A DNA stretch of 64,000 bases from Nilaparvata lugens (GCF_014356525.2 NC_052509.1:35398001-35462000), one strand, 5' to 3'. Shown: positions 1 to 11,996, counted from the first letter of the stretch. The notes: generated by a model not told the origin, from the sequence alone. Program-made: numbers and translations.

Positions 1-313
1 GTATACACCTGGTACTCAATGTTTGTTGCTGATGCACTTTCTCGTGCTTGTTCAAAGGCAGACAGTATGAAATTAATCCAAATTTGAAAGCTGTTATACA
101 TACCGTGAATGTAAGTGATGATAATATGAACAAAATTAAAACTGAATTACAACAGGATATGTGCTAAAGGAAATTGAAAGGCTTGTTTGCATGGGTGGCC
201 AAATGATCGTTCTAAATTAAATGAAAATGTCAGATTTTATTTAATATGAGAGGTGATATTTTCTTAAATGATGGAATATTGTATCTAGAAGATAGGATAA
301 TGATCCAAAATCT

Positions 314-1078
314 TTGCAAAAATATTTTGTAAACAAGGTACATCAATCGCACTTGGGAATTGGTAAGACTAAGCAAAGGGCAAAAACATTGTTTTACTGG
401 CCTTGCATGGATCAGATGATTGAAGAAGTAGTGTATAAGTGTTCAGTTTGTCAGAAATTTAGACCCAAAAATGCATTTGAACCCATGCTTTTCCATGACA
501 TACCTTCCTTGCCGTTTGAAATTGTTGGTTGTGATATTTTAGAATTTGCAGGAAAGAGTTACTTGATTGTGGTGGATTATTTTTCACATTGGTTTGAATT
601 GAAAAGATTAAGTGATAAGTCAGCTCATTCAGTTATTACTGTATTGAAAGATGTGTTTGCTGTTCATGGTGTTCCATCAAAGTTAATTAGTGATAATGTT
701 CCATTCACCTCTTATGAATTTGATAAATTTACCAAAGAATGGAATTTCAAATCTGTTACATCTAGTCCTAATTATGCACGTAGTAATGGGTTAAGTGAAA
801 GATATGTTGGTATTTGTAAAAATTTCTTGAGGAAGTCCAAGGATGAGGGAGTAGAATTGTCTTTAATTTTGTTGGAGTATCGTAATACACCTATAATGGG
901 TACAAATTACACTCCATCACAATTGATTTTCAGTAGAGTAGTTAGGACACCTCTACCAGTATCTAAAAATCTCTTGAAACCTAAGATTATATACAATTTT
1001 GACAAAACTCTTCACAATGTTAAACAAAAACCAAATTCTATCATGACAGAACTGCCAGACAACGAAATATCAATGTGA
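314..1078 (+). pseudogene. Ty3/Gypsy integrase, frameshifted fragment
   Basis: The 254-residue reading frame carries an HHCC zinc-binding domain near its start (HQSHLGIG, then CSVCQKF) and a DDE integrase core: D in GCDILEF, D in ISDNVPF and E in LSERYVG. This enzyme inserts retrotransposon cDNA into chromosomes. The polyprotein is frameshifted upstream, where RNase H should join, and again at about 1065, where the C-terminal part moves into another frame. The apparent start codon is therefore internal and not a true start. The family assignment to Gypsy integrases is firm; the clade is not determined. Confidence 0.85.
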
Positions 1079-1545
1079 AAATTGGTGATTTTGTAATGTA
1101 TAGGAATCGAGATAATATTTGGAAAAATGCTGCGGTAATTGAAATATGTGATACTCCAAGATCCCTTGTGTTAAAAGATTTAAGTTCTGGCAATATGGTA
1201 AGAAGGAATTTTGTGGATGTAAATTTTTCCAAATATTACAATAACTCTAAAAATATGGACAGGCAATGGTTTTCTTCTTATACTCATAAAGATGGATTTA
1301 ATGGACAACAGGGACCTACAATTGAGAATAAATTATCATATTGGGATAGATATCAAAATAGGGAATCTGAAAATATGGCACAACAGGAAAATGTAGAACA
1401 GGAAAATGTAGAGCAGGAAAATGTAGAGCAGGAAAATGTAGAGCAGGAAAATGTAGAGCAGGGAAATGATAATAATAATAATGGAAATTATTATAAAACT
1501 AGAGCAGGGAGAGTAATTAAACGGAAAGAAATATTGGATTTGTAA
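1075..1545 (+). pseudogene. Integrase C-terminal tail with 15-bp tandem repeats
   Basis: This frame begins with KIGDFVMYRNRDN, which resembles the GPY/F-like beta-barrel tail of Gypsy integrases, and it continues the integrase after a frameshift. Between about 1380 and 1463 it contains a 15-bp repeat encoding QENVE five or six times, giving an acidic, glutamine-rich stretch, followed by an asparagine run. It ends in TAA at 1543-1545, before the 3' untranslated region. The repeat expansion probably reflects replication slippage after insertion or in the source element. Confidence 0.7.
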
Positions 1546-1559
1546 TAGAAATACTCTAT

Positions 1560-1682
1560 CCAATTATGATACAAAGCTTTGAATTTTGTATTGAAATTTT
1601 ATGTAACATTGTTTTGTATTTCCAATTATGATACAAAGCTTTGAATTTTGTATTGCAATTTTATGTAATATTGTTTTGTATT
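1560..1682. repeat. 62-bp tandem duplication
   Basis: Two adjacent copies begin at the sequence CCAATTATGATACAAAGC, at 1560 and 1622. They differ at only a few bases. They sit between the integrase stop codon and the polypurine tract, so they belong to the 3' untranslated region of the Gypsy element. Confidence 0.8.
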
Positions 1683-1986
1683 TCTTTGAATTTTCCATTA
1701 CTATAAAGTTTCTGAAATTTGTTCTTGTATTAATTTTAATTGTATTGTATTCTTTTCTTATGTAATTTGTTATTATTATTTTAAATATAAAAAGGGAGAT
1801 GTTATGGAGATGCGATAGTGGTGGCATTGAACGTGAGTAAATAAAGAAGATGTCTGAACAACGAGGCTTATGATTATTTCCTGTTCAACTAAATAGTGTT
1901 ATTAAAATATAAACACTTTCATCATGTGATTCATTGTCATCATCTTGTAAATAAGCAACTTGAAACAACCTTTGAATACTAATACA

Positions 1987-2707
1987 TCAATGGAAACTTT
2001 GTGCTTTGTTTTCTTCAAGAACATGTTTTTTTTTCATGGGTTCATTTGTTTCAACAAAGCCATTTTGCTTGCAAAAGTTAGTCATGTTCACTTGAGAATG
2101 CATTGCATACACCTTTTCAATTCTCAGTTGAAAGTTGAACTCATCAACTTGACTCAAAGCAACTTTCATTTTGTTTACATTATTCCTAACCTCCACAGAA
2201 ACCTGTCTCATGTAATCATTCACTTTGTTCATAGTTTTCCTAACCTTCAATGTAGCAATATTACTTTCATGATAGTTGACTTTCAGTGAAGACAACTCCC
2301 TACCTACTTCTTTACTCAATTCTACTATTTCATTAAGGTTGACTTTTTCGAAAACAGTAACTAGGCCTACATTGTCAGAAACTTGAATGAGTTGATCCTG
2401 TATCTTAACACTACCTACTATTATCCTGCTTCAATTTGTTTTCATCTTCATGATTATCACTCAATGTTTCATGTGCATTTTTCAACAGAAGGTTTATACT
2501 AACCTGCTCTAGTCTAATGCTAGCGAATTCTTGCTTCATCTCATCAAACCTAGCATTAAACTTAGCATTTTGCTCATCAATCTTAGCATTTTGCTCATCA
2601 AACCTAGCATTTTGCTCATCAAACCTAGCATTTTGCTCTTGTTTAAAATTATCAAATCTTTGTGTTAGGAATGCTATAAGATTTATATCATTTTTAATGT
2701 TTGCCAT
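1987..2707 (-). pseudogene. Coiled-coil gag-like protein remnant
   Basis: On the minus strand a 98-residue frame starts with MANIKNDINLIAFLTQRFDN and contains four or five heptad-like repeats of ARFDEQN, encoded by an 18-21 bp DNA repeat at about 2535-2640. After a frame break a second frame (2319-1987) continues with a helical, lysine/glutamate-rich sequence. Such short coiled-coil repeats are common near the start of arthropod Gypsy gag proteins and some LINE ORF1 proteins. No zinc knuckle or capsid motif is visible, so retroelement gag is an inference from the context: it neighbours a segment shared with 9,751-9,897. Confidence 0.4.
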
Positions 2708-2894
2708 TTTGTAATATGCACTGATATCTATTCATTAAAACTTGATCTCTCTTGAACCGACTTCCCATTCAGCAGTATACCATTCATAACCTATCAAGAT
2801 ATCTATCCTGCTAATAATTTTTCATAACCAGGGATTTCATGGTGTACCATTTGGACATATTTATTTTGTAATTCAGTCCCACACAGGGGTAACA

Positions 2895-3047
2895 TTTGCC
2901 GTGCTACCATTTTTCCTAATTCGGTTGGAATAGCATTTAACACCTATTAACCTAAGGATAGTTGTCGGCTCCAATGTAATAGATTCTTGATAAACTATGA
3001 ATGGATCTATCGCCTATGAATGAGAATCCAGTTTTCAGAGCAAATGA
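2895..3047 (-). repeat. Dispersed repeat copy, paired with 9,751-9,897
   Basis: Read on the minus strand, this stretch matches the plus strand at 9,751-9,897 over about 150 bp with indels. Shared blocks include TTTGCTCTGAA, GATCCATTCAT, TTTATCAAGA and TGGTAGCACGGCA. It lies directly upstream of the coiled-coil reading frame, so it is probably the 5' region of the same retroelement family. Confidence 0.55.
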
Positions 3048-3426
3048 ACTTATAATCTTCAAAGAATTTTGGCAATATACACAAAGAACAATATATTACA
3101 AGTCTAAGCATTTAAAGTTACTACGAGCTAAGGGTACTTATCCAGATTATTTGATCCGTTAGCTTAAAGTGATTGCAAGTATTCCCAATGGTGATACAAG
3201 CTCGAAATAACTCATCAAAATTTCTGATTGACATTCTGAGGTATAGTTGAAAAATGTATCTTCATCCCAAGTTATGATGTATATAATGGTACTAAATTCC
3301 CTTTGAAATGCTCTTTGGGAGACCATCGGGTGAACTTGATATCTACGTATTTTAATCTTTCGTTTACGAAGAATTAAACAATCTGTAAAGACGTCCATTT
3401 TGTGAGTTAGAAAAACTTATATGTAT

Positions 3427-3543
3427 GGTCAGGATGGTGCATATGCACTGACGGTAGGTCGAGCTCTGAATAATGTGTAAAACTGATTCATTGATGCGTA
3501 CGGTCAGGATGGTACATACGCACTGACGGTCGGTCGAGCTCTG
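3427..3543. repeat. 42-bp direct duplication, 75-bp period
   Basis: The 42-base block starting GGTCAGGATGG and ending GTCGAGCTCTG occurs at 3427-3468 and 3502-3543, with three differences. It is much richer in GC than its surroundings. The block contains the near-palindrome GTGCATATGCAC in its first copy. No gene is recognised nearby. Confidence 0.8.
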
Positions 3544-3599
3544 TAACCGGCCTTAGCCGTGCCATCTAAAGTGCTAGAGACACTGTTTGCAGGGACACC

Positions 3600-4340
3600 G
3601 GACTTATCAAGGAGGTACCTTTATATCGTCTCCATATTTACAATATAAACATATATTACAACTTTTCTAATAATTATAAGAAATCGGTCAACTGACAGAA
3701 AAATGGAATATGCAGTAGGCAATTTAGATGATGAATCGTCTCACAGACGATGATGAGACGGAAAATGATTCTAAATAAGATGGGTTTGTTGGTGACAATG
3801 ACAGGAGGTTGCTAATGATGTTTTTCATGAAAAGTGGATTCAATGTTATGGCTTGTTATGCTTATGCAGAATGTTAATTCTCACAAATTGGTTTCCGATC
3901 TCATACCAAAACGAAAAAAAAAAGACTTGACACTGTAGAGGGACACAAAAATGCTCAAAAAATGCATACAATAAAATAATTATTGTACCTAATAAACTGA
4001 AAATTCAGTTACTAAAATAATAACTGACAGTTATGAATAAAAGAAGTTGGAGATTAAAGAAATGTTTATGATGTTAAATATTGTCTACAACTAAAATAGT
4101 TGTTAATTTTTATAATTATAAAAATTGTCCACAATTAAAATAGTTGAGTTATCTGAGACATAGATAATAATAGTTATGTATGTATTGATATTAAAGATTT
4201 TTTTAAAAATAATTTATCCAATTAATTTGATAAATCAATTTAATAATAATAAGATGATTCAATTTAATTATTCTATATAGTCATAATAATAATTTTATAA
4301 TGATATATTATTAGAATAAGATAAAACAATTATTAGTATT
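3600..4340. other. No recognisable feature, AT-rich
   Basis: This stretch is strongly AT-rich, with short imperfect direct repeats of CTAAAATAGTTG near 4,090-4,145. No exon, RNA gene or transposon motif was recognised. Confidence 0.5.
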
Positions 4341-4367
4341 AGTATAGATTTTTCTGCAAAAAAATCT

Positions 4368-4442
4368 GGTTAGAACAAGATTTGAACCTGAGTCCCACAG
4401 TGGGATTAACTACACTCTAACCGACTTGTACAACATGCCCTG
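4368..4442 (-). repeat. tRNA-like sequence, probably tRNA-derived SINE or decayed tRNA
   Basis: The minus strand contains GTACAAGTCGGTTAGAGTG, similar to a tRNA D-arm and box A region, and about 30 bases later GGTTCAAATC, a good box B/T-arm. The segment between them can form CCCA..TGGG pairs in the anticodon-arm position, but the loop is too small for a normal anticodon arm and the acceptor ends do not pair well. A functional tRNA is unlikely. A SINE head or a decayed tRNA fits better. Confidence 0.45.
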
Positions 4443-4615
4443 GTAACAGTAGATGCGAAAAAGTAGGAACATGAATTGCTGTATCTTCAAAGTAACTTTT
4501 GAGGTTATTCTACAGTTTTTTGAATATTACAAAAAACCGGAGGTCTTACCAAAAATCGTTACACATACGTTTCTGCGCCTTGTTTCAAAGAACTTTATCA
4601 TCATCATTATTGACA

Positions 4616-4925
4616 CTACAGCCCATGTAGAGCCTTAGTCTTCACAACCACATCCTTCCACTCCTCTCGACATTCTGCTGTTCTTCTCCATCTTCTTACA
4701 CCCAGTCTTCGCAAATCCTCTTCCACATCGTCAACCCACCACTTTCTTGATCTTCCTTGTAATCTTCTTCCTCTGGGTTTGCCTTCCAGCATCATTCTTG
4801 GCACCCTCCCTTCCGGCATTCTGCACACATGACCAGCCTATCTCAGCCTCATACTTTTCACAACAGATAAAATACTGGTCTCCTCGAACAATCTTCCTAG
4901 TTCCTCGTTTGTTCTTATCCTCCAT
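4616..4925 (-). pseudogene. LINE ORF2 C-terminal domain
   Basis: Two overlapping minus-strand frames encode the basic tail typical of RTE-type ORF2 proteins, with RMPEGRVPRMMLEG, GRSRKWWVDDVEEDLRRLGV and EWKDVVVKTKALHGL, ending in a stop. The same tail type recurs at 12.9-13.1 kb, 37.4 kb, 57.1 kb and 58.6 kb in this window. Confidence 0.75.
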
Positions 4926-5064
4926 ATTTCATTTTCCTTGATTGCTCAAAAATTCTTCTTAAAATCCTTCTTTCCCATCTCTGAAGCAGACCTTCTTCTC
5001 TTGTAGTCAATGTCCAAGCTTCGGCCCCATATGTCACTATTGGTCTTAAAACTGTTGTGTAAAT

Positions 5065-6219
5065 CTATATTTTGCCTTTTTTTGACACATTCTTGGACAT
5101 CAGGATATTCTGCAGGGCGAAATACACCTTATTTCCGGACATTATCCTAGCATCCACTTCTTCCACTACATTATTCCCTTCCGTTATTAGGGTACCTAAA
5201 TACTTGAATGATTTAACTTTCTCAAAGGTTCTACCTGATAACTGTATCTGTGTTCTGTCATTCACTGGCCTCCTGGACATAACCATCACTTCAGTTTTCT
5301 GCATATTAATTTCCAGGCCTACTTCTCTTGCCTCATGTTTCATCTATTCATAGATCTCTGTCAGTTCCCTCCTGTTTCTTGCTAGTATGGTCACGTCATC
5401 TGCATAAGCCATTATTTGGCACATCTGGTTGAAGAGTGTGCCCCCGGGTTGTTGGTGGTCACCTTTCTGATAATATTTTCCAGCACTGTATTGAATAACA
5501 TGGTTGACAGCACATGGTTGACACATCTCCTTGCCTCAGTCCCCTTCTTACCTCAAAATCATCTGTAACACTTCCATCAATCTTGACCACAGTTCTGCTT
5601 CCTTTCATCGTCATACTTATGAGACGGATCAGCTTTGTGGGGACATTTAACTCCCTAAGTGCCTCATACACTTTCACCCTACTGATAGTGTCATATGCCT
5701 GTTGGAAATCAATATATATCTGTTGCACGTTGACATCAAACTCATAACATTTTTCCAGAATTTGCCTGATTGTGAAGATATGGTCGACCGTTGATCTTCC
5801 TGGCCATTAATTGGCCATTCTATCAATGGCGTCATCCTTTTCGCTAGAATTTTGGCAAAGGCTTTGAAGACTTTGTACAGTATACCCAGTAGGGTGATTC
5901 CTCTGTGGTTTCGGCACTCCATTTTGTCCCCCTTTTTATGAACTGGACAAATTATACCAATGCTCCATTCTTCTGGCATTTTTCTTCTAACCATATTTCA
6001 TTGATTAGAGCATGCATCCTCTGTACAAACATGTCCCCTCCTTTTTTTAACAAGTTCTGCCGTTATTAGATCTAACCCAGGGGCCTCATTGTTTGCAAGA
6101 TCTTTGATAGCCTCTTTCACCTCATCAAGCATTGGTCTACCCACTTCCTCTTGTACCGTTCTCACATCATCATAAGCAGGTTCAGCTTCTTGTTGACCAT
6201 GGTTCAAGACTTTCATCAA
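5065..6219 (-). pseudogene. LINE reverse transcriptase, broken
   Basis: Minus-strand frames give [54 protein letters not shown] and the catalytic YADD box (MAYADDVTILARN), followed by GLEINMQKTEVMVMSRR. These correspond in order to the fingers, palm and thumb of a non-LTR reverse transcriptase. At least four frame changes or stops separate them. It continues directly from the endonuclease remnant upstream. Confidence 0.85.
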
Positions 6220-6447
6220 AGTGTTCTCTCCATCTCCTCTTTATTCCTTGTTCATCTCCCAATTGCCTTGCAGTACACTGCCCTGGGTTGAAACCCTTTC
6301 TTATCTTCTCTCATTTTTTTTGTAAAACTTTCTCATCTCTCCTCTGCCATAATGCTCTTCTATACTTTCCAACTGCTGCTTCTCTAGAGCCAACAACTTC
6401 CCTTGCAGCTCCAATCACACTTTCCTTCAGAATACTCAATTTTCCCT

Positions 6448-7322
6448 CTACTCCATCAGTGTTCCATGCATCCTCTTTCTGTTCCTCAAGCATTCCTCAT
6501 ATCTGTGTGACACCGCCTCTTCTTTTAGTTTTGACACATCAAAACGAGCTTGCGTTTTTGCTCTCTTGTTGTTTGTCACTGCAATATGCTGTCTACAACC
6601 AATCCTGACCATATAGTGGTCTGAGTTTATATCAGCCCCTCTACAGCTTTCCACATTTGTTATATCAGTACAGTGTCTTTTATCGATCAAAATATGATCT
6701 ATTTGATTCAATGTGACCCTGTCCGGTGAACACCAGGTAGCTTTTTTGATGTTTTTTCACTGTTTCTGGGTGCTACTTATAATCATATTCTTTCTTACGG
6801 CAAGATCTATCACTCGCCTTCCGTTATCATAACTTCCACTGTATAAGCTCTCTTTCCCTATCACATTCTGAAATCTCTCTTCTCTACCTATTTTTGCGTT
6901 CAGGTCTCCCAGGAGGATTTTCACATCATGATGCGCTATTTCGTCAACTACTTCCTCCAACTTCTCATAGAATCTCTCCTTCTCCTCTTCATCCGCATCC
7001 TCTGTTGGAGCATATACGCATACTAATGTGATGTTGAAGAATTGAGATCTTAATCTTAGAGTGCTGATTCACTCATTCACTGGTTTGAAACCGATTACTG
7101 CTTCTTTCCTTTTCCTATTGACCAGAAATCCAGTACCAGCCATTCCTCTTCCATCATTACTACCACTAAAGAACACGGTCCAGTCTCCACTCTCCAAAAT
7201 TCCGTTCCCTGGCCATCTCATCTCCTGAATTGCAGCGATTTCAACCCTGTAAAGTTCCAACTGTCGTTTCAATGCATGTAGTGCTCCTGGTCTTTCAAGT
7301 GTTCTAACGTTCCAAGTTGCTT
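6448..7322 (-). pseudogene. LINE endonuclease (EEP) domain, broken
   Basis: Successive minus-strand frames encode [46 protein letters not shown] and NSDHYMVRI. These are the exonuclease-endonuclease-phosphatase motifs of RTE-type LINEs. The catalytic glutamate, the Asp-x-Asn pair and the terminal Asp-His are all preserved, although stops interrupt the frame near 7068 and 6757. The active protein would nick target DNA to prime reverse transcription. Confidence 0.85.
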
Positions 7323-7620
7323 AAATCAAATCCATATCCTTTTTCCTTTTGGTGCATTTTCCTTTTCTTTTGTTTCTCTTTTTATTCGATCCAATCCGAG
7401 GCTGTGTTGTGTTATTCTCAATGTGTGATTTTTTTCCAGGGAGGGGTTGTTGGCCCCTAGCCAAACCCCCAACCTGGAGGACTAGGTAATTTTTTCGGGA
7501 TTTCTTCCTTAGCCTTTGACAAACCAATGCCGAACTACAAGGCAGCAGTCAATTTCCTGTTAGGGTTTTCTTCCCTTAGCCTTTGAAGTTCCATTGAACT
7601 CCATCTGCAAGGCAGCAGTT

Positions 7621-9750
7621 CAAAGAACTTGCATACCAAATTTCATCCAAATCGGACACCTCATCCAAATCACCTTTCTGTATGAGATACAACGAGCCAC
7701 GGCAAGAAAAGTGAAAACTGAATGTTTTTTTCAAAATACATTTAAAAAGTAGAAACAATTATGGTCAAGTTTTAGTTATGAGAAGATATTATAGTTGGTT
7801 GAGTGATTATTATAGGTGAAAAGGAACAAATTCAACAAATCAGTTGCATAATTTGGGTTAAACTATTTATTATTCGAAATAATTATACATTTGAATAGAA
7901 ACGTTATAATAGATCTAACACAACATAGGCTACGCATCTATAAAGATTAATTGATAAACTATCAGACTATTCCAACATCAATGAATAATCAAAATAATAA
8001 ATTATCTGTAATCTCTACATAAGGAGTTGTGTATTATTATTATACAGTATTTAGCAGTTAAAGTACATTATTTAAACTTCATTTAAATTCCAATAGCTTC
8101 TAACACTTTTTTCAACTAAATATAGCAGCTACCTACTCAGAATTGAACTGCAAATTTGCGAGAAAATCAACTTATAAACAATATTGATAAAATAGAAGCC
8201 TGTAATAGAAAGTGACAACCTAAAATAAGCATTTCCTACTACATGATATCTCTATGGCATCAATGAAAAAATTACAATGATGTTATATACAACAATATAA
8301 CAACTAGAACGTACAGATGGTATTTTATATACCATATTCAGAATTGTTGTCAGAGATGTTGTAATGATGATGTCATGAGCATAAAATTCACATGTTATTT
8401 TGAAGAAAACTGAATTAGTACAGAAATAATGCATAAATAATATTTGTAACAATTGAGATGAAATCCCACCTATTAATTCAGAATTAATTTGTATACTGTA
8501 TTGAATTTTTTGTCATAGTCATTCAATCTCAGCTGCTTTCCATGCATTAAATCAAGCCGGTAAACAGCTGTTTGCAGAACAAATAAACATATGATTCTCA
8601 TTACAGCATATTCTACTGTAATGAAACCATATGATTTCTTTACAGTCGAGTATGTTTCCTAGTTCCGAAATAGGAACAGCAAAACTGCTACAAAAAACCA
8701 CCTTCAGCGCTCCAGGTGGTAGTTTTTTCAACTTCCACAAAACAACGCCTCGACTATAATCATCATTCTCGCCTGCAAAAGGCCCCTTCCCGTTCTTGTG
8801 ACATAAGATATCCTACTATAATCAGGCACAGTGAGCTTATTCACAGTATCAGTAAGCACTTGCATATTATAAAGACTATGTTCATTGAAAGGTAATCTTT
8901 TTGCAATGAGTTTTATCCAAAATTGGTATTTTTCCAATGAGTTATGTAATACTACATTTTCTCGATTAAAATTGAATCTTCAATTCGATATTCAAAATAT
9001 TAATAAAATTTGATAGCAAATATCGGTGTAATCGATATGCGGACTTAACTTTTCACCGGAAATTGATCAGCTACTCAAATGTTGAACAACTCACTTTGAC
9101 GAAGTTCTATTTCTGAATTACCGTAACAGATAATTCTAAACAACATAAAGGTTGAATAAATTTAAAATGACTTTAAAAATAAAGTTTTATTGAAAACAAT
9201 AGATATAATGTTTGTAAACTTGTATTCTTTATTAGTTGGCAATATGATGACTTGTCTTGCTTTGAAGCTCTAGGCATTTACTTCAGGTAATTTGCTCAGG
9301 CGTTTGTATCAAAATTGTTAAAGGCTGGCTAATGTTAGGAGTGTTTTTGTCTGCTGTTGAAAGTTTTTGTAAATAATTGAAATTTAAGATGTTTTATTTG
9401 CGACCTAAATGTTTTTATAAAGTTTATTGATGTCATTGAAAATATGTGAAATGTAGATTTCAATTTTTCTTTTCATTTTGTGTTAAAATTTTCGTTTAAT
9501 GTTGAAAGCCTTTAGCCTGCCTTGAAACCTGTAAACTAATGATAAGTACAATTAATTTATAAGTTGTGTATTTTGATCTTGATTTGAAACAATAATTTCT
9601 GAGTTTTTGTGAAAGCTTTTGAATCTATTTTGATGAAAGTATCAAACATATTTGTAACCTCAATCATGTTCAATCTATGTTCAATCCATGTATGATTATT
9701 TGTTCTGGTGTAAACTGAAATTTTTAAATCATTTTGAAAATTATAATTTA
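7621..9750. other. AT-rich region without a recognised gene
   Basis: I see no exon of a known family and no transposon motif here. One unidentified small minus-strand reading frame at 8728-8937 is listed separately. Confidence 0.5.
8728..8937 (-). CDS. Unrecognised small reading frame, possible exon fragment
   Basis: The 69-residue minus-strand frame has a balanced amino-acid composition unlike the neighbouring AT-rich noise, for example KLTVPDYSRISYVTRTGRG followed by LLQARMMIIVEALF. It starts at an ATG and ends at TGA. I do not recognise the family and see no clear splice sites. It may be a chance frame, a decayed gene or part of an unknown element. Confidence 0.2.
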   Translation of the reverse strand: MEKYQFWIKLIAKRLPFNEHSLYNMQVLTDTVNKLTVPDYSRISYVTRTGRGLLQARMMIIVEALFCGS

Positions 9751-9897
9751 ATTTGCTCTGAACTGGATTTCTTATTCATAGGCATTAGATCCATTCATGA
9801 TTTATCAAGATATTAGCATATTTGGAACTGATAACTTTCCTTAGGTAATGGGTGAAAGCTATCAAACCAATTGGATAAATTTGGTAGCACGGCAGTT
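9751..9897 (+). repeat. Dispersed repeat copy, paired with 2,895-3,047
   Basis: This is homologous to the reverse complement of 2,895-3,047. The shared blocks run in the same order and end in TTTGGTAGCACGGCA. Here no coiled-coil frame follows, so this copy is more decayed or truncated. Confidence 0.55.
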
Positions 9898-10046
9898 ATT
9901 ACTTTTTTTATCAATCAAAAGTCTATTGATTTGATAAAAATAATGGATTGGTCCCCAGAATATCAAAAGTTAGGCGCCAAAAAAATAAAATAAATATTGC
10001 CGTTTAGTTGGAATGAAGAGAAACTGATAACTTTTGAAAATATGAA

Positions 10047-10100
10047 ATAACCTTCTCAATATACGACAATAACCTTCTCAATATATGACAATAACTTTTT
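10047..10100. repeat. 22-24 bp tandem repeat
   Basis: The unit AATAACCTTCTCAATATACG occurs twice in a row, with a third partial copy (AATAACTTTTTC). It is a local minisatellite in AT-rich DNA. Confidence 0.75.
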
Positions 10101-10554
10101 CAAAGCAGCTCCATTCTCTAGAACATTTCTGGGTGAATTTGCTCTACAATTTACATTGAGTTAACAGGAGCATTACTGAATTCATAAACTAAAAATTAAG
10201 TTTGTTTTTTACAAGCTTCAACAGTATTGCTTTAGGCACTTGGAATCAGTGGAATAATATTATTTGATTAATATAATCAACAATATGAATATTTTATGAA
10301 CATTAAAATATTGGAGAATTGCATAAACAACTATACGTTGCATACATATAAAAACCGATTGTTCCATTGAAGTTGCATTCCAATTTGTATATTTTAAATT
10401 TTGAAATTCAATGGATAATCATTGGAATCTACATTAATAGTTGCTCGATCGATATTAAAAACATCTTTATCACCTATATTTTTCCTAAATATACTTACTG
10501 ATTTAGCTAGAATCATATCAATCAATCATTATTGAATATTAATACACTTTATTA

Positions 10555-10612
10555 CAGTTAACTTACAATGAATATTGTACGTTATAACTTACAATGAATA
10601 TTGTACGTTAGA
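10555..10612. repeat. 26-bp tandem duplication
   Basis: The sequence AACTTACAATGAATATTG followed by TACGTTA occurs twice in tandem. The surrounding 9.9-11.9 kb region holds no recognised gene or element. Confidence 0.75.
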
Positions 10613-11996
10613 TAACATAATACACCAACTTATATATTAATAATAATCATCTGAGCGCTTAACTATACATTAATTACGATAAATACAAATTACGTTACAG
10701 TGAATAAATCGAATATTTATATTAAAAAATATATAAATACTGTATTAGCAAACACTATTTCTATGAAAAGCTAAATATAATTTGATTTTTGCATCAATAT
10801 TATTAAAAAAATTAAAATGTTTCTTAAAAATAAAGCAATAAGTCAAGGCACCTATTATTAGTTCATTTGGCAGTATTAAGTTCCCACTGAATAGCAATTG
10901 ATAGTTTAGCATTTGCTTAGCAATTAAACACCCCTTTATTAGAAGTCCAATAGAAACGAAGACTTTTATATCCATGGATATCTTGAAGAATAAATATCAA
11001 AAAGGTTGCTCATTTACCAAACCAACTACATGGCGTAATTAACTTCATGGCTTGAAGGTCTCCAAGAGAACCAAATATAATAATAGTATTACATTCTCAC
11101 TGAATCGCTGAAATTGAAACTGCAAGAGATTCATTACGTAATTCGATTGACATTAGATCATCATTCAGGCACATCAATCATCAAAAGCACTTGAAAAAGT
11201 TTGTGTCGAAGAGTAGCACACAAATGCAATAGCACATCTGATGGAACACTAATTTAAGCAAAGTTTTATATTTATGCATGCCTTATTGTGCAACTTATGT
11301 ATTTGTTGAACCACTCTCGTTGTTATTGTTTATAACAAGTGGGAAAACTTGAAAAAGGTTATGAATAAAAAATGAAAAGTTCATATTGAAATTTTCCTGA
11401 CACTAAAAATTACTTTTCTAAAATGTTTATAGGACACATATTGTTAGCAATAAACAGTGATTAATATTTTTATTAAGCTAATTAGATAATTATAGCATTT
11501 GTTGCATATATTGTCTCAAGTACTGTCGGAAACATTTTATTGCTTGCTCTTGAAGGAAGACAATTGATCAACGAGTTTTGACAATAAATGACAAATAATT
11601 TGTTGGTTACTCATTTCACCTGGAAGAAACTAATTGACTCAGTAATCCAATACAAATACCTCTTAGGTACTTATTATGCTCAGCTAGAAATATTTAATCT
11701 AATAAAAAAACACCATTTATTCATTTCAATAAATTTATAATATATTCACGCTTAGAAAGTACAATAGCGATGATTGAAAATAAATAGTCGTCCTAAACAT
11801 TAGCACAGTTAGAGTAGATTAATATTCTTGGAACATAAGAATATTTCGAATAATTTAAATCAAATCGGAAAAAATATGCCAGTCACAATTGAATTTGGAG
11901 GGATTGAAAATGAATGGTTGTGTATGATTGAATGATAATGAATTTAATAATTAATAATGAATACTCGCGCATTGAAAAAATCCAAAAATTAATTCG

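Larger units (their letters stand above)
1..1915 (+). mobile_element. 3' portion of a decayed Ty3/Gypsy LTR retrotransposon
   Basis: The window opens inside pol. The first 60 bases encode the VADALSRA motif that ends Gypsy RNase H domains, followed by a frameshifted linker (WPNDRSKLNENV, then GDIFLNDGILYLEDR in another frame) and an integrase. Downstream lie a tandemly duplicated AT-rich stretch, a polypurine tract (AAAAAGGGAGA, about 1789-1799) and a probable 3' LTR starting TGTTATGGAG at 1800, with AATAAA at 1840-1845. I cannot see the 5' LTR, so the LTR end (about 1915, at ATAAACA) is a guess. Several frameshifts show the copy is dead. No env frame follows the integrase. Confidence 0.8.
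4616..7620 (-). mobile_element. Decayed RTE-type LINE, minus strand
   Basis: Reading from 7620 downward, there is a 5' region with the GGGGTTTGGCTAGGGGCCAA block that I associate with RTE-type LINE leaders, then an endonuclease, a reverse transcriptase and a C-terminal domain, all broken by stops and frameshifts. The order and motifs match the non-LTR elements often annotated as craniofacial-development-protein-2-like, which are RTE-related. The copy seems near full length (about 3 kb) but cannot encode an intact protein. Confidence 0.85.

Noticed and set aside
1336..1563. Minus-strand frame with repeated LLYIFL
   Set aside because: It is the antisense of the 15-bp tandem repeat in the integrase tail.
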